The position numbers and the translations under genes are program-made. The notes below the pieces were generated by a model. The model saw only the letters and a program-made list of their open reading frames with translations, was not told where the DNA came from and did not search any database. Source: Bacteroidota bacterium (lineage in GTDB: Bacteria; Bacteroidota; Bacteroidia; Chitinophagales; BACL12). Taken from it: 64,000 nt of DNA. Positions within the stretch are counted from its first letter, which is position 1; each line of letters starts with the position of its first letter. Below, in pieces: positions 27,092-37,400 of the stretch. Location: contig JADKEK010000009.1 in assembly GCA_016718035.1 (NCBI GenBank), positions 124,001 to 188,000 on the forward strand, read 5' to 3'.

Positions 27092-27850
27092 ATGAACTTT
27101 TCTATTAACAGTCTCCCTGAGCGCCACACAAAACCACGCAAAGAGGGACTTACCATGGTAATGGACAAAGGCTTAAGTGTGCGTGAAGCTGAAGATATGC
27201 TATCCGTTTCTGAGCCTTATATCGACCTAATTAAACTCGGATTTGGAACTGCGTTTGTAACACCAAACCTTGAAAATAAACTAGCCGTTTACAAAAATGC
27301 AGGTATTGCCTGTTATTTCGGTGGAACCTTATTTGAAGCATTTTACATTCGAGGGCAGTTCGACGATTATTTGCGATTGCTCGAAAAATACAAAATGGGT
27401 TATGCTGAAGTAAGCGATGGCTCTATTGATATGGACCACGATGAAAAATGTAAATACATTACAGCATTAAGCAAACACGTAACTGTGTTAAGTGAAGTTG
27501 GTTCTAAAGATGAGAATAAAATGCTTGCTCCATACAAATGGATTGAGCTAATGAAAAAAGAAATTGAAGCCGGAAGTTATAAAGTTATTGCTGAAGCACG
27601 TGAAAGCGGAACTGTTGGTATTTACCAAAGCAAGGGCGAAGTGCGCAGCGATTTAATTGATGAAATATTAACGCAGGTGCCACAGGAAAAAATTCTTTGG
27701 GAAGCACCGCTTAAAGCACAACAAGTGTATTTTATCAAATTATTAGGCTCGAATGTAAATCTTGGTAATATTCCACCTAACGAAGTTATTCCACTGGAAA
27801 CTTTACGTTTAGGATTACGCGGAGATACTTTCCATCATTTTTTGAAATAA
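27092..27850 (+). CDS. comA: phosphosulfolactate synthase-like protein (ComA family)
   Basis: 252 residues, the normal family length. It matches the TIM-barrel ComA family along its whole length: LTMVMDKGLS, IDLIKLGFGT, YFGGTLFEAF, YAEVSDGSI, VLSEVGSKD, EARESGTVGIY and the C-terminal GLRGDT. ComA joins phosphoenolpyruvate and sulfite to form phosphosulfolactate, the first step of coenzyme M synthesis in methanogens, and occurs in some bacteria for sulfolactate. This organism is not a methanogen, so the product may feed sulfolactate or another sulfonate; that is open. It is followed at 12 nt by a DedA protein and then aroE. Confidence 0.8.
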   Translation: MNFSINSLPERHTKPRKEGLTMVMDKGLSVREAEDMLSVSEPYIDLIKLGFGTAFVTPNLENKLAVYKNAGIACYFGGTLFEAFYIRGQFDDYLRLLEKYKMGYAEVSDGSIDMDHDEKCKYITALSKHVTVLSEVGSKDENKMLAPYKWIELMKKEIEAGSYKVIAEARESGTVGIYQSKGEVRSDLIDEILTQVPQEKILWEAPLKAQQVYFIKLLGSNVNLGNIPPNEVIPLETLRLGLRGDTFHHFLK

Positions 27851-27862
27851 TAACTGAAATAG

Positions 27863-28519
27863 ATGGAATTTGTACATACGTTTATTGATACTTTCTTACA
27901 TTTAGATCAATACCTCGCCGACTGGATTACCACATATCAGAATTGGATATATGTAATCTTATTCATGATTATTTTTATCGAAACCGGTATTGTAATTTGG
28001 CCTTGGTTACCAGGTGATTCATTATTGTTTGCTGCCGGAACATTTTGCGCTTTAGGTTCACTCAATATTTTCGTGCTCATTCCATTATTGTTGGTAGCAG
28101 CAATTTTAGGCGATACATCCAATTATTTTATTGGAAAATATTTTGGCGAAAGAGCCTTGAAATTAAAGTTCAGAGGCAAACAAATTTTAAAACCCGAACA
28201 CCTTGACAAAACACATAAGTTTTACGAAAAATATGGCTCTAAAACCATTATCCTTGCGAGGTTTGTGCCAATTGTAAGAACTATTGCTCCATTTGTTGCC
28301 GGATTAGGTACTATGACATATAAAAAGTTTTTAACGTATAACGTTGTTGGTGCTTTATTATGGATTCCTTCTATCACCATATTAGGATACGCATTAGGCC
28401 AAAATGAATTTGTTAAAAATAACTTCGAAATTGTTGTGCTCGCCATTATATTTATTTCGGTAGTGCCAATTTTTGTTGAATTAATTAAAGCAAGATTTTC
28501 AAAATCATCCAAGTCATGA
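27863..28519 (+). CDS. DedA / VTT-domain membrane protein
   Basis: 218 residues with several membrane segments. The DedA core is visible: ETGIVIWPWLPGDSLLFAAG, GDTSNYFIGKYFGERAL, then FYEKYGSKTIILARFVPIVRTIAPFVAG with the conserved Arg and Pro. Members of the family are lipid scramblases or undecaprenyl-phosphate/phospholipid translocation proteins of the inner membrane; the exact lipid here is not known. It is read with comA (12-nt gap) and overlaps aroE by 4 nt (ATGA). Confidence 0.9.
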   Translation: MEFVHTFIDTFLHLDQYLADWITTYQNWIYVILFMIIFIETGIVIWPWLPGDSLLFAAGTFCALGSLNIFVLIPLLLVAAILGDTSNYFIGKYFGERALKLKFRGKQILKPEHLDKTHKFYEKYGSKTIILARFVPIVRTIAPFVAGLGTMTYKKFLTYNVVGALLWIPSITILGYALGQNEFVKNNFEIVVLAIIFISVVPIFVELIKARFSKSSKS

Positions 28520-29277
28520 AACTATTTGGTTTAATTGGCTTTCCTTTATCACATTCTTTTTCTGAGAAATTTTTTTCCGAGAAATTTGAACGGGAAGATA
28601 TTGAAGATTGTAAATACGAATTATATCCGCTCGAAAACATCGAAGATATTCGTTTGTTGTTTGAAGTAAATAAAGATTTAAAAGGATTAAATGTTACCAT
28701 TCCTTATAAAGAATCGGTTATAGAATACCTTGATGATTTAGATGATATCGCACAAAAGATTGGTGCTATCAATTGTATTAAAATTGATGAAATTCAACGT
28801 GTAGGTTATAATACTGATTATGCAGGATTTCGCGATTCTCTTAAACCTTTATTAAAAAAACATCATACACAAGCACTTGTATTAGGAACAGGCGGTGCAT
28901 CAAAAGCTGTTGTGTATGCGCTACAAGAATTAGGTATCAGCACAACATTAGTTTCGCGTAAAACCGGAGCAGCACAATTAACTTATGCTGATATTAATAA
29001 AGAAATTATTGATAATCATACGATCATAATAAACTGCTCACCGGTTGGTATGTATCCTGATATTAATCAATGTCCTGACATCCCTTATCAGTTTATTAAT
29101 TCCGCTCATATTTTATACGACTTAGTTTACAATCCCGGTAAAACCATGTTTTTACAACACGGAGAAAAACAAGGTGCTACCATAAAAAATGGATTGGAAA
29201 TGTTGGAATTACAAGCTGAATATGCCTGGGAAATTTGGAACCAGGTTGAAGATGAAGAAGCAGCTTCCGGATATTAA
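28516..29277 (+). CDS. aroE: shikimate dehydrogenase
   Basis: 253 residues. It reduces 3-dehydroshikimate to shikimate with NADPH in aromatic amino acid synthesis. The substrate site is seen in FPLSHSFSEKFF (Ser pair) and LNVTIPYKESV (catalytic Lys) near residues 8 and 60, with NTDYAGF near 95; the Rossmann motif is VLGTGGASKAVVYAL. Somewhat short compared with the E. coli enzyme (272), but the length is normal for Bacteroidota. It overlaps the DedA gene by 4 nt, so it is probably translationally coupled, though no functional tie to DedA or ComA is known. Confidence 0.92.
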   Translation: MKLFGLIGFPLSHSFSEKFFSEKFEREDIEDCKYELYPLENIEDIRLLFEVNKDLKGLNVTIPYKESVIEYLDDLDDIAQKIGAINCIKIDEIQRVGYNTDYAGFRDSLKPLLKKHHTQALVLGTGGASKAVVYALQELGISTTLVSRKTGAAQLTYADINKEIIDNHTIIINCSPVGMYPDINQCPDIPYQFINSAHILYDLVYNPGKTMFLQHGEKQGATIKNGLEMLELQAEYAWEIWNQVEDEEAASGY

Positions 29278-29283
29278 ATTCTA

Positions 29284-30201
29284 TTACTTATTATCGCCAT
29301 CAAAGTAACACCTAATCGTGTTTACCTTTCTGTGGAACTCAATATGGTAGGTAAAGGTGAGCATGCCACCAAAAATATAAGTGTCGTTATTAGTTGGATC
29401 ACCTCTACCCTGCTCTATTTGCACTAAATCAGGTCTTGAACCATCCGCTTGATTCGACAAGGTAGCCGCCATTAGTGCCTGATCCAAATCGTAATGCAAA
29501 AAATAGTAATCAGGATTAGGGTAATATGTACTTACATCATCAATATAATCGGTAGTAGTAAACCGACAAGCCATTTCAAACCCGACAACCCAATGGTTGT
29601 ATGTCAATATCCTGAACCCACCACCTAATGGGAAACAAACTGCAATTTTCGAATATTTCTGTCGGTCAGGATATTCTGGTAATCCCTGTCCTTCAGTGCC
29701 TAATGGCTGCAAATCGACCCATTTGCCATTATATTCAGCCTGTGGATTAAAATAGAATGCACCAATTCCTCCGTAAATGTATGGGCTCCAACGTTTTTTG
29801 TTAAACCCTGAAAAGCGGAAAGCGCTGAGTTCTATCATACCTGTAGCCTCAACAATCGGGCTACGGAAACTTAAATTACGGTAGTTGCGGAATTCGTTAT
29901 CGGTTAAGGCATCATCACCTTTTAACATGGAAGCAAATAAATTAAAACGAAATGCAGTTCTGGGAATAATTTCCTGACGGAAGACAAATCCTAAGGCAGG
30001 TCTGGTTACTGCCGGGTCAACATCCCAAAAGAAAGGCCTCCCAATATCATCTGAGCCCCCTAAGTCCCCCAGGAAGCTGGAAAAGCCCAAATTTGCCCCA
30101 AACTCACGCGAAAGTGTTACCGGCTGAGCATAATTTACCTGAAATAGCGAAAACAGAGCTATTCCGAGCATAAAACACTTTATACCTATTTTTCTTTGCA
30201 T
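29284..30201 (-). CDS. outer-membrane beta-barrel protein, DUF6089/PorG-like
   Basis: 305 residues from the ATG at 30201; an upstream ATG at 30255 is in frame but puts 18 residues before a proper signal peptide, so I prefer 30201. The signal peptide ends near NYAQ. The rest has alternating aromatic and polar strands typical of an eight-stranded outer-membrane barrel (REFGANLGFSSFLGDLGG, RWSPYIYGGIGAFYF). The pattern fits the DUF6089 group, which includes PorG, a component linked to type IX secretion; calling it PorG itself is not justified without alignment. It lies downstream of the wecE-like gene by about 100 bp. Confidence 0.65.
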   Translation of the reverse strand: MQRKIGIKCFMLGIALFSLFQVNYAQPVTLSREFGANLGFSSFLGDLGGSDDIGRPFFWDVDPAVTRPALGFVFRQEIIPRTAFRFNLFASMLKGDDALTDNEFRNYRNLSFRSPIVEATGMIELSAFRFSGFNKKRWSPYIYGGIGAFYFNPQAEYNGKWVDLQPLGTEGQGLPEYPDRQKYSKIAVCFPLGGGFRILTYNHWVVGFEMACRFTTTDYIDDVSTYYPNPDYYFLHYDLDQALMAATLSNQADGSRPDLVQIEQGRGDPTNNDTYIFGGMLTFTYHIEFHRKVNTIRCYFDGDNK

Positions 30202-30310
30202 GCGGGTTAATGATAAGGGAACCACGAAAATCATATATTTTTTTAACAAAATCAAAAAAATAGCCAGTATTGGTTAAAAAATTAATCTTTCCTACATATT
30301 AAAACCCCAT

Positions 30311-31432
30311 TCAAAATAACGATTTAACCCTGTCACATATTATGGCTATATCTTCATCTTTCAGGTCGTGGAATAAGGGCAACCGAAGAATTCGATGCTG
30401 AAAGCTAACTGCATTGGGCAGTTCAGGACCAGAGTAGTGATTTTTAAAAAACGGAGAAAGGTGTAATGCTCTATAGTGTGAAACCGCCAAAATACCCGAT
30501 TCCAAAAGACCAGAGGCTAATTTATCGCGTTCCAATTCATTTGCACATAAAAGCCCAAATAAGTGATAATTAGCAATGGCATACTCCGGAGTGGTAATTA
30601 TATTGATTCGACCCGACTCAACTAAAGGAGCAAGCGATTCGAAATACCTTTCCCATTGTTGCCGGCGCACGGTTTGTATATGGCCGAACTTCTCCAATTG
30701 TGCATATAAATAGGCCGCATTGAGCTCTGAAGGCAAAAAACTTGAACCAAGGTCCATCCAGTCATAAGACGGAATTTCTCCCCGGTTAAAAGCAACCCTG
30801 TTGGTGCCTTTTTCCCATAAAATTTCTGCACGGGCTATTAATCGTTCATCATTAATAATCAATAAGCCGCCTTCCCCACATTGTACATTTTTAGTTTCAT
30901 GAAACGATATCGCAGCGAGATGTCCAATACTACCTAAAGGCACTTTACTATAAAATCCACCTAATGCTGCGGCTGCATCTTCAATAACAAATAAATTATG
31001 TTCAATTGCTAAATGCAACACCTCTTGCATATTCACAGCAATACCACCATAATGCACCACAACAATTGCTTTTGTATTTTTATTCACCAAGGAGGCTATT
31101 TTCGTAACATCTAAATTTGGTGTGTTAGCTTCAACATCTGCAAAAACAATTTTCGCTCCTCTTAATAAAAATGCATTGGCAGTAGAAACATGTGTAAACG
31201 ATGGCATAATTACTTCATCGCCAGCCTTAATATCAATTAATAAAGCAGCCATTTCAAGTGCATCGGTACATGAATTGGTTAAAAGTGTTTTTAAATACCC
31301 GAATTCATTTTCCAAAAACTGTTGACATGCTTGCGTATAATATCCATTCCCGGAAATTTTTCCCCGCTTCACTGCATCAGCAATATAGGCTAATTCATTT
31401 CCTACTAAACAAGGTTGGTTAAATGGAATCAT
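30311..31432 (-). CDS. wecE: dTDP-4-amino-4,6-dideoxygalactose transaminase
   Basis: 373 residues of the DegT/DnrJ/EryC1 sugar aminotransferase family. It follows WecE/RffA closely: IPFNQPCLVGNEL at the start, LLTNSCTDALEMAALL, DEVIMPSFTHVSTANAF, VVHYGGIAVNM and FHETKNVQCGEGG, where the Lys of HETKN binds pyridoxal phosphate. It would make dTDP-4-amino-4,6-dideoxygalactose (Fuc4N precursor) for surface polysaccharides. The ATG overlaps the stop of the upstream GT2 gene by 4 nt (ATGA), so the two form one unit. Confidence 0.88.
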   Translation of the reverse strand: MIPFNQPCLVGNELAYIADAVKRGKISGNGYYTQACQQFLENEFGYLKTLLTNSCTDALEMAALLIDIKAGDEVIMPSFTHVSTANAFLLRGAKIVFADVEANTPNLDVTKIASLVNKNTKAIVVVHYGGIAVNMQEVLHLAIEHNLFVIEDAAAALGGFYSKVPLGSIGHLAAISFHETKNVQCGEGGLLIINDERLIARAEILWEKGTNRVAFNRGEIPSYDWMDLGSSFLPSELNAAYLYAQLEKFGHIQTVRRQQWERYFESLAPLVESGRINIITTPEYAIANYHLFGLLCANELERDKLASGLLESGILAVSHYRALHLSPFFKNHYSGPELPNAVSFQHRILRLPLFHDLKDEDIAIICDRVKSLF

Positions 31433-32175
31433 TTTTCAAAATTAATAAATTGTTTTACGCCGTAATTTACCGGCTTTTTGTTTTGAAAAAAACTTAATCG
31501 TGTATTGCTAAAAATTACTTTTATTGCCAAATTTAACGCTTTACCAAAAGTATAAGTCGTATTTCCCGCTGCTCGCACACCGTGGTCTACAGGGCAGTTT
31601 GCGGTGAGTTTAGTTGCTTTGCGGACAGCAACCGGAAAAAAAAAATTATAATAGGATGCCTGGCAAATTTGCTGAATTACTTTTTGATTATATATACCGA
31701 AATTTGCTGTTGACCCCGTTGTTTTTATACCTGATAAAAATGATAATACCGCATAAAACGCAGTGGAATACCATTGTTTAATTTTCGGGTCATTTCGTTT
31801 AATCCGTGCAGCAAATACAGCATCAAATCCTTCCTCTGCTTTTTTCATTAATTCAATTATGGCTTCAGGCTGATCTTGTAAATCACAATCCATAACAACA
31901 ACCCAGGTGCCACTACATTTATCGAGTCCGGCTTTTATTGCAGTGTGCTGCCCGTAATTTTTATCCAACACTACACATTTAATTTTTTTATGTTGTTGAA
32001 TAATTTGTTCAATTACGGCAACTGAATTATCGCTGCTGCCATCATCAACTAAAATTATTTCAAAATCATCGGTAATTTGTAACAACGCCGTTTGCGTACG
32101 GCCAATTAATAAATTCACCAATTGCTCCCCTTCATAAACCGGACTTACAACAGATATAAAAGGTTTTGCCTCCAC
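31429..32175 (-). CDS. family 2 glycosyltransferase, DPM1-like without membrane anchors
   Basis: 248 residues. The GT-A core is complete: SVVSPVYEGEQLV, ILVDDGSSDNS, GQHTAIKAGLD, VVMDCDLQDQPEAI (the DxD motif) and the acceptor loop near TGSTANFGIYNQ. Many related enzymes of the ArnC/DPM1 group continue with two membrane helices, but this protein ends about 35 residues after its SFF stretch, and the next gene begins at once, so there is no room for them. It may act as a soluble or peripherally bound enzyme transferring a sugar to a lipid carrier. It is coupled to the wecE-like gene. Confidence 0.8.
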   Translation of the reverse strand: MEAKPFISVVSPVYEGEQLVNLLIGRTQTALLQITDDFEIILVDDGSSDNSVAVIEQIIQQHKKIKCVVLDKNYGQHTAIKAGLDKCSGTWVVVMDCDLQDQPEAIIELMKKAEEGFDAVFAARIKRNDPKIKQWYSTAFYAVLSFLSGIKTTGSTANFGIYNQKVIQQICQASYYNFFFPVAVRKATKLTANCPVDHGVRAAGNTTYTFGKALNLAIKVIFSNTRLSFFQNKKPVNYGVKQFINFEK

Positions 32176-32195
32176 AAAATATTGCTAATAATGAA

Positions 32196-32507
32196 TTAAG
32201 CTTTGGCCGTTGGTCCAAAGTTCATAGGTAAACCACCAAAACCTTCATTTTCGGTAATAGTGCCATGCAGGCTTTCAAATTTATTGATGTTATCAGCCAA
32301 TGCGCGCAACAAACGTTTAGCATGTTGAGGTGTCATTAAAATTCTACTTTTAACTTTCGCTTTTGGCACACCCGGCATTACCCTGATAAAATCTATTACT
32401 ATTTCAGCACTTGAATGCGTTATGATAGCTAGATTAGAATATGTTCCTTCTGCAATTTCTTCCGATAACTCAATATTGAGTTGATTTTTTTCCTTTTGGT
32501 CGCTCAT
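32196..32507 (-). CDS. DUF3467 protein
   Basis: 103 residues. The sequence matches DUF3467: a short beta-rich body (YSNLAIITHSSAEIVIDFIRVMPG) followed by KSRILMTPQHAKRLLRALADNI. These small cytosolic proteins are common in bacteria; function is unknown. It lies 20 nt ahead of the GT2 gene on the same strand and may share its transcript. The gap to the divergent L,D-transpeptidase is short. Confidence 0.85.
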   Translation of the reverse strand: MSDQKEKNQLNIELSEEIAEGTYSNLAIITHSSAEIVIDFIRVMPGVPKAKVKSRILMTPQHAKRLLRALADNINKFESLHGTITENEGFGGLPMNFGPTAKA

Positions 32508-32587
32508 AACTATATATTTTGCTAGTAAAATTATTCCAAATTCACCTCATATCGAAATTGTTTAGCAATTTAGCACAAACTATCGGT

Positions 32588-34291
32588 ATGAAAACCCCCG
32601 TTTTATCTGTTCTCTTCGTATTAACCATAACCTGTTTTTGGACACTCCCAGCTTGTAAAAACAATGTTGATGCAGAAGATCAAACTGGAGAATTGGAGAA
32701 TATTCCTGCTCTAAAACCGGTATTCCAACCCTTTACTGTTGATAGCCAGGTGATTAATGCATTTTTAGCGCAGTTTCCTGATTTCAGTTTTCACAAAGCC
32801 GAAATACATCAATTTTATAAAAACCGACAATATCAATCGGCGTGGTTCAACGAATTTGGATTAATTGAACAAGGCGGATTTTTCATAAATCAGCTCGAAC
32901 ATTTTGAAGATGAAGGTTTGAACGACTCCGTTTTATATCATGCACAATTAAAATCTTTGCACAGTTTAATTGCAGACCCGAATTTTATTTACAATAGTAC
33001 TGATACCATCCCCAAACAATTTGAACTTATGCTTACCGCAGAATTTTTTGTGTATGCACAAAAAGTCTGGTTTGGGGTAAATGAAAAAACTACGCAGGAA
33101 TTAGATTGGTATGTAACACGCAAAACAGTTCCATCTGTGGCAATTTTGGATTCTATATTATCAGGTGGCGCTAATGCTTTTACTGCTTATGAACCATTAT
33201 ATCCGCAATACGCATTACTAAAATCTGTCTTAAAAAAATACCGACAAATTAGTTACACGAATTGGGATACATTGAAATTACCTGCTGATATTAAATCTTT
33301 AAAACCTGGTGATAATTATCCGATAGTTGCAGACATCAAATCTCGTTTAATGTTATTAGGTGATGTAGGTATTTTAGATTCAACCACGATAATTGATTCC
33401 GCAACAGTTGTAGCCATCAAACAATTTCAAGTACGTCATGGACTTACCGGCGATGGCGTTGCAGGTGAAAAATTTTTAAGTCAAATAAATATTAGTCCGG
33501 CATCACGAATTCGCCAATTGGAAATTAACATGGAGCGCATGCGATGGCTACCCGATGCGCCGACAGGCAATTATATCATGGTGAATATTCCGGAATATAC
33601 CATGCATATTTTTGAAAACGATACATTGGCCTGGGATATGAAAGTGGTGGTAGGAAAATCATCAAGCAGCACAACGATATTTAATGATGAATTAGAATAT
33701 ATTGTGTTTAGTCCTTACTGGGTGCCACCTCCAAGCATTCTAAATAATGAAATTTTGCCGGCATTAAAAAAAGATGCCAATTATTTGAAAAAAGAAAACA
33801 TGGAAGCGGTTGATCCATCAACCAAAAAAGTAGTTGATGTTTCGGGTGTTGATTGGAGTAAATATTCCAAAATTCCGTATATCATAAGACAAAAACCCGG
33901 CAATAGCAATTCGTTAGGGTGGGTGAAATTTATTTTCCCGAATCAACATAATATTTATTTCCACGATACGCCATCGCGAAATTTATTTGATAAAGATGCA
34001 AGGAGTTTTAGTCATGGATGTATCCGCGTTGCTGAGCCTAAAAGGTTTGCCACTTATTTATTGCGCAACGATACAACTTATACCGCAACCAAAATAGATT
34101 CACTCTATTATTTAGGCAGAGAAACTTATGTGAAGCTGGAAGAAAAAATTCCGGTGTATCTTGTTTATTTTACTGCATGGGTTGACACCAAAGGATTAAT
34201 TCATTTTAGTCGTGATATTTATAACCACGATAAAAAGTTAGAGCACACATTATTTGGTGATGCAAAAAAAGAAGAAGAGCCCCAACTTTAA
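32588..34291 (+). CDS. L,D-transpeptidase (YcbB/LdtD type), lipoprotein
   Basis: 567 residues from the ATG at 32588; the longer frame from 32519 starts with TTG and lacks a signal at its N-terminus, while the ATG begins a lipoprotein signal with LPAC (Cys22). The scaffold domain (HQFYKNRQYQSAWFNEFG), a peptidoglycan-binding domain (IKQFQVRHGLTGDG near residue 305), and a YkuD catalytic domain follow. The active site is HDTPSRNLF then SFSHGCIRVAEP, with the catalytic Cys. It forms 3-3 cross-links in periplasmic peptidoglycan or attaches partners to it. It is divergent from the DUF3467-GT2-wecE unit. Confidence 0.88.
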   Translation: MKTPVLSVLFVLTITCFWTLPACKNNVDAEDQTGELENIPALKPVFQPFTVDSQVINAFLAQFPDFSFHKAEIHQFYKNRQYQSAWFNEFGLIEQGGFFINQLEHFEDEGLNDSVLYHAQLKSLHSLIADPNFIYNSTDTIPKQFELMLTAEFFVYAQKVWFGVNEKTTQELDWYVTRKTVPSVAILDSILSGGANAFTAYEPLYPQYALLKSVLKKYRQISYTNWDTLKLPADIKSLKPGDNYPIVADIKSRLMLLGDVGILDSTTIIDSATVVAIKQFQVRHGLTGDGVAGEKFLSQINISPASRIRQLEINMERMRWLPDAPTGNYIMVNIPEYTMHIFENDTLAWDMKVVVGKSSSSTTIFNDELEYIVFSPYWVPPPSILNNEILPALKKDANYLKKENMEAVDPSTKKVVDVSGVDWSKYSKIPYIIRQKPGNSNSLGWVKFIFPNQHNIYFHDTPSRNLFDKDARSFSHGCIRVAEPKRFATYLLRNDTTYTATKIDSLYYLGRETYVKLEEKIPVYLVYFTAWVDTKGLIHFSRDIYNHDKKLEHTLFGDAKKEEEPQL

Positions 34292-34397
34292 TTGATAAAA
34301 TTAGTCCTGCAATCCCATCATACTTATAATGCGTTTTTTATCTCTAGCTATTCTTTTCATATCATCTAACAAATTGTTTAACTCATACCAATAAAAA

Positions 34398-34421
34398 AAG
34401 CCTCCCGATTAAAGGAGGCTT
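34398..34421 (-). terminator. terminator of the rpoB-rpoC transcript
   Basis: Read on the minus strand, AAGCCTCC, an 8-nt loop, GGAGGCTT, then a T-run. It lies 25 nt beyond the rpoC stop and closes the ribosomal protein-RNA polymerase cluster. Confidence 0.85.
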
Positions 34422-34445
34422 AGTATTTTCAGATTAAACTGTTAT

Positions 34446-37400
34446 TTATTCCAGTTCAATTGATTTCTTCTTTTTAGCTGCTAATTCTTCAACTTCTTCT
34501 TTGTTACCAACCAGCAAATTGAGGAAGTGGCGTTGACCTGTACCTGCAGGGATTTGATGTCCAACAATTACGTTTTCTTTCAGACCCATCAGATAATCTG
34601 TTTTTGCAGATATCGACGCTGTGCTCAACACTTTGGTTGTTTCCTGGAATGATGCTGCTGAAATCCAGCTTTGTGTTCCTAATGAAGCTCTGGTAATACC
34701 AAGCAACAATGGAGTAGCTGTAGCAGAAACCGCATCGCGATATTCGATAGGTTTTTTATCAGCGCGTTTCAGGTGTGAATTTTCTTCACGCAACTGACGT
34801 AAAGTAACAATATGTCCGGCTTTGTATTTAGTTGAATCACCGGCTTCAGTAATTACTTTTTTATCGAATATTCTATCGTTTTCTTCAAGGAAATCGAGTT
34901 TATCTACGTTCGCATCTTCGAGGAAACGAGTATCACCTGCATCGGTAATCGTCATTTTTCTCATCATCTGACGAACAATAACTTCGATATGTTTATCATT
35001 GATTTTTACCCCTTGCAAACGATAAACTTCCTGAATTTCATTTACGATATATTCCTGAACGGCATAAGGACCTTTAATAGCAAGAATGTCGCTTGGTGTA
35101 ATAGCACCATCACTCAACGGCATACCGGCGTATACATAGTCATTTTCCTGAACAAGAATTTGTTTTGAAAGTGGAACGAGGTATTTTTTCTTTTCACCAT
35201 CGCGGCTTTCAATTTCAATTTCGCGGTTACCACGTTTAATTTTACCGAAGGCAACAACACCATCAATTTCTGCAACAACTGCAGGGTTCGAAGGATTACG
35301 AGCCTCAAATAATTCGGTTACACGTGGAAGACCACCCGTGATATCTCTTACTTTACCTAATGCACGAGGTATTTTCGCAATAGTTTGACCTGATTTTACT
35401 TCATCACCTTCTTCAACGTTGATGTGAGCACCTACAGGTAAGTTATAGCTTTTTACATCACCGGTTTTCTTATCCTTAATAAGGATAGTAGGTATTTTAG
35501 TTTTATCGCGTGATTCTGAAATTACTTTTTCGCGGTGACCAGTTTGTTCGTCGCTTTCTTCACGGAAGGTGATACCTTCAATGATATGTTCGTATTCAAC
35601 AATACCAGGGAATTCAGAAACGATTACGGCGTTAAATGGATCCCAAGAACAAATTGCTTCACCTTTTTTCAATTCATCGCCATCGCTTACAGCTAATAAT
35701 GAACCGTAAGGAACGTTGTTGGTGATTAACAATTTATTTGTTTTCGCTTCAATGAGTTTAACCTCACCGGTACGACCAATTACGATACGTACTTTTTTGC
35801 CTTCATCATTTTTAGTATCTACAAAACGAACACCGTCGAATTCAACTTTACCGTCAAATTTCGCAACGAGTTTCGATTCTGTATCAACGCTTCCCGCAAC
35901 ACCACCCACGTGGAATGTACGAAGTGTAAGCTGTGTTCCCGGTTCACCGATTGATTGTGCGGCAATAATACCTACAGCATCACCGGCTTGTGCTACGCGG
36001 TTGTTAGAAAGGTTAGTTCCATAACATTTAACACAAACACCTTTTTTAGATTCGCATGTTAACACGGAACGAATTTCCACTGCTTCAATAGCAGTTTCGT
36101 CGATGCGGTTAGCAATTCTTTCTGAAATTAATTCACCTGCATGAACAATTAATTCGTCGTTAAGCGGGTCGTAAACATTGTGCAAACTTGTGCGGCCAAT
36201 GATACGTTCACTTAATGGTTCAACGATATCTTCGTTATCTTTTAATGCACTGATAGAAATACCACGTAATGTTTCGCAATCTTCTTCTGTAATAACTACA
36301 TCCTGTGCAACGTCAACCAAACGACGAGTTAAATAACCCGCATCCGCTGTTTTTAACGCTGTATCGGCAAGACCTTTACGCGCACCGTGAGTAGAAATAA
36401 AGTATTCCAATACGCTCAATCCAGATTTCAAGTTAGAAAGGATTGGATTTTCGATGATACCACCTTCACCTGATGCACCTGATTTACGAGGTTTAGCCAT
36501 CAAACCACGCATCGCAGCTAACTGACGAATTTGTTCTTTCGAACCCCTTGCTCCTGAGTCTAACATCATGAACACAGAGTTAAATCCTTTTTTGTCGTTA
36601 GTGAGTTTGGTAATTAAATCACCGGTTAAACGTGTATTTAATCGCGACCAGATATCGATGATCTGATTGTAACGTTCGTTCTGGGTAATTACACCATACA
36701 TGTGGTTGCTAATTACTTCATCAACTTCAGCTTGTGCAGCATCAATTAATGCAGGTTTACTTTCTAACTCAACCAAGTCGCTGATGTTAAATGATAAACC
36801 ACCGCGGAACGCTGAACGGAATCCGAGATCTTTGATATCATCCAAAAATCTTGCGGTTCTTGGAACATCAGTTCTGCGAATTACTTCACCGATAACTTTT
36901 GCAATTGCTTTTTTAGATAAAATCGCATTAATAAATCCTAATTCTGCAGGAACAACTTCGTTAAATAAAACGCGACCTACAGTAGTATCAATTAATTTGT
37001 GAACGATTACTTCATCTTCCAGAACGTTTACTTTACATTTAATATAAGCATGTAATTCAACTTTTCCTTCGTTGTAAGCAATAATTACTTCTTCTGCAGA
37101 ATAAAATATTTTACCATCGCCTTTAACTAAATCGTCTTTGGTAGATTTTTTTCCTTTAGAAATATAATAGAGACCCAATACCATGTCCTGAGAAGGAACG
37201 GTAATAGGATTTCCGTTTTGTGGGTTAAGGATATTGTGCGCGCTCAACATTAATAATTGTGCTTCAAGAATAGCAGCATTACTAAGTGGAACGTGAACAG
37301 CCATCTGGTCACCATCAAAGTCGGCGTTGAACGCAGAACATACAAGAGGGTGTAACTGAATAGCTTTTCCTTCAATTAATTTTGGTTGGAATGCTTGAAT

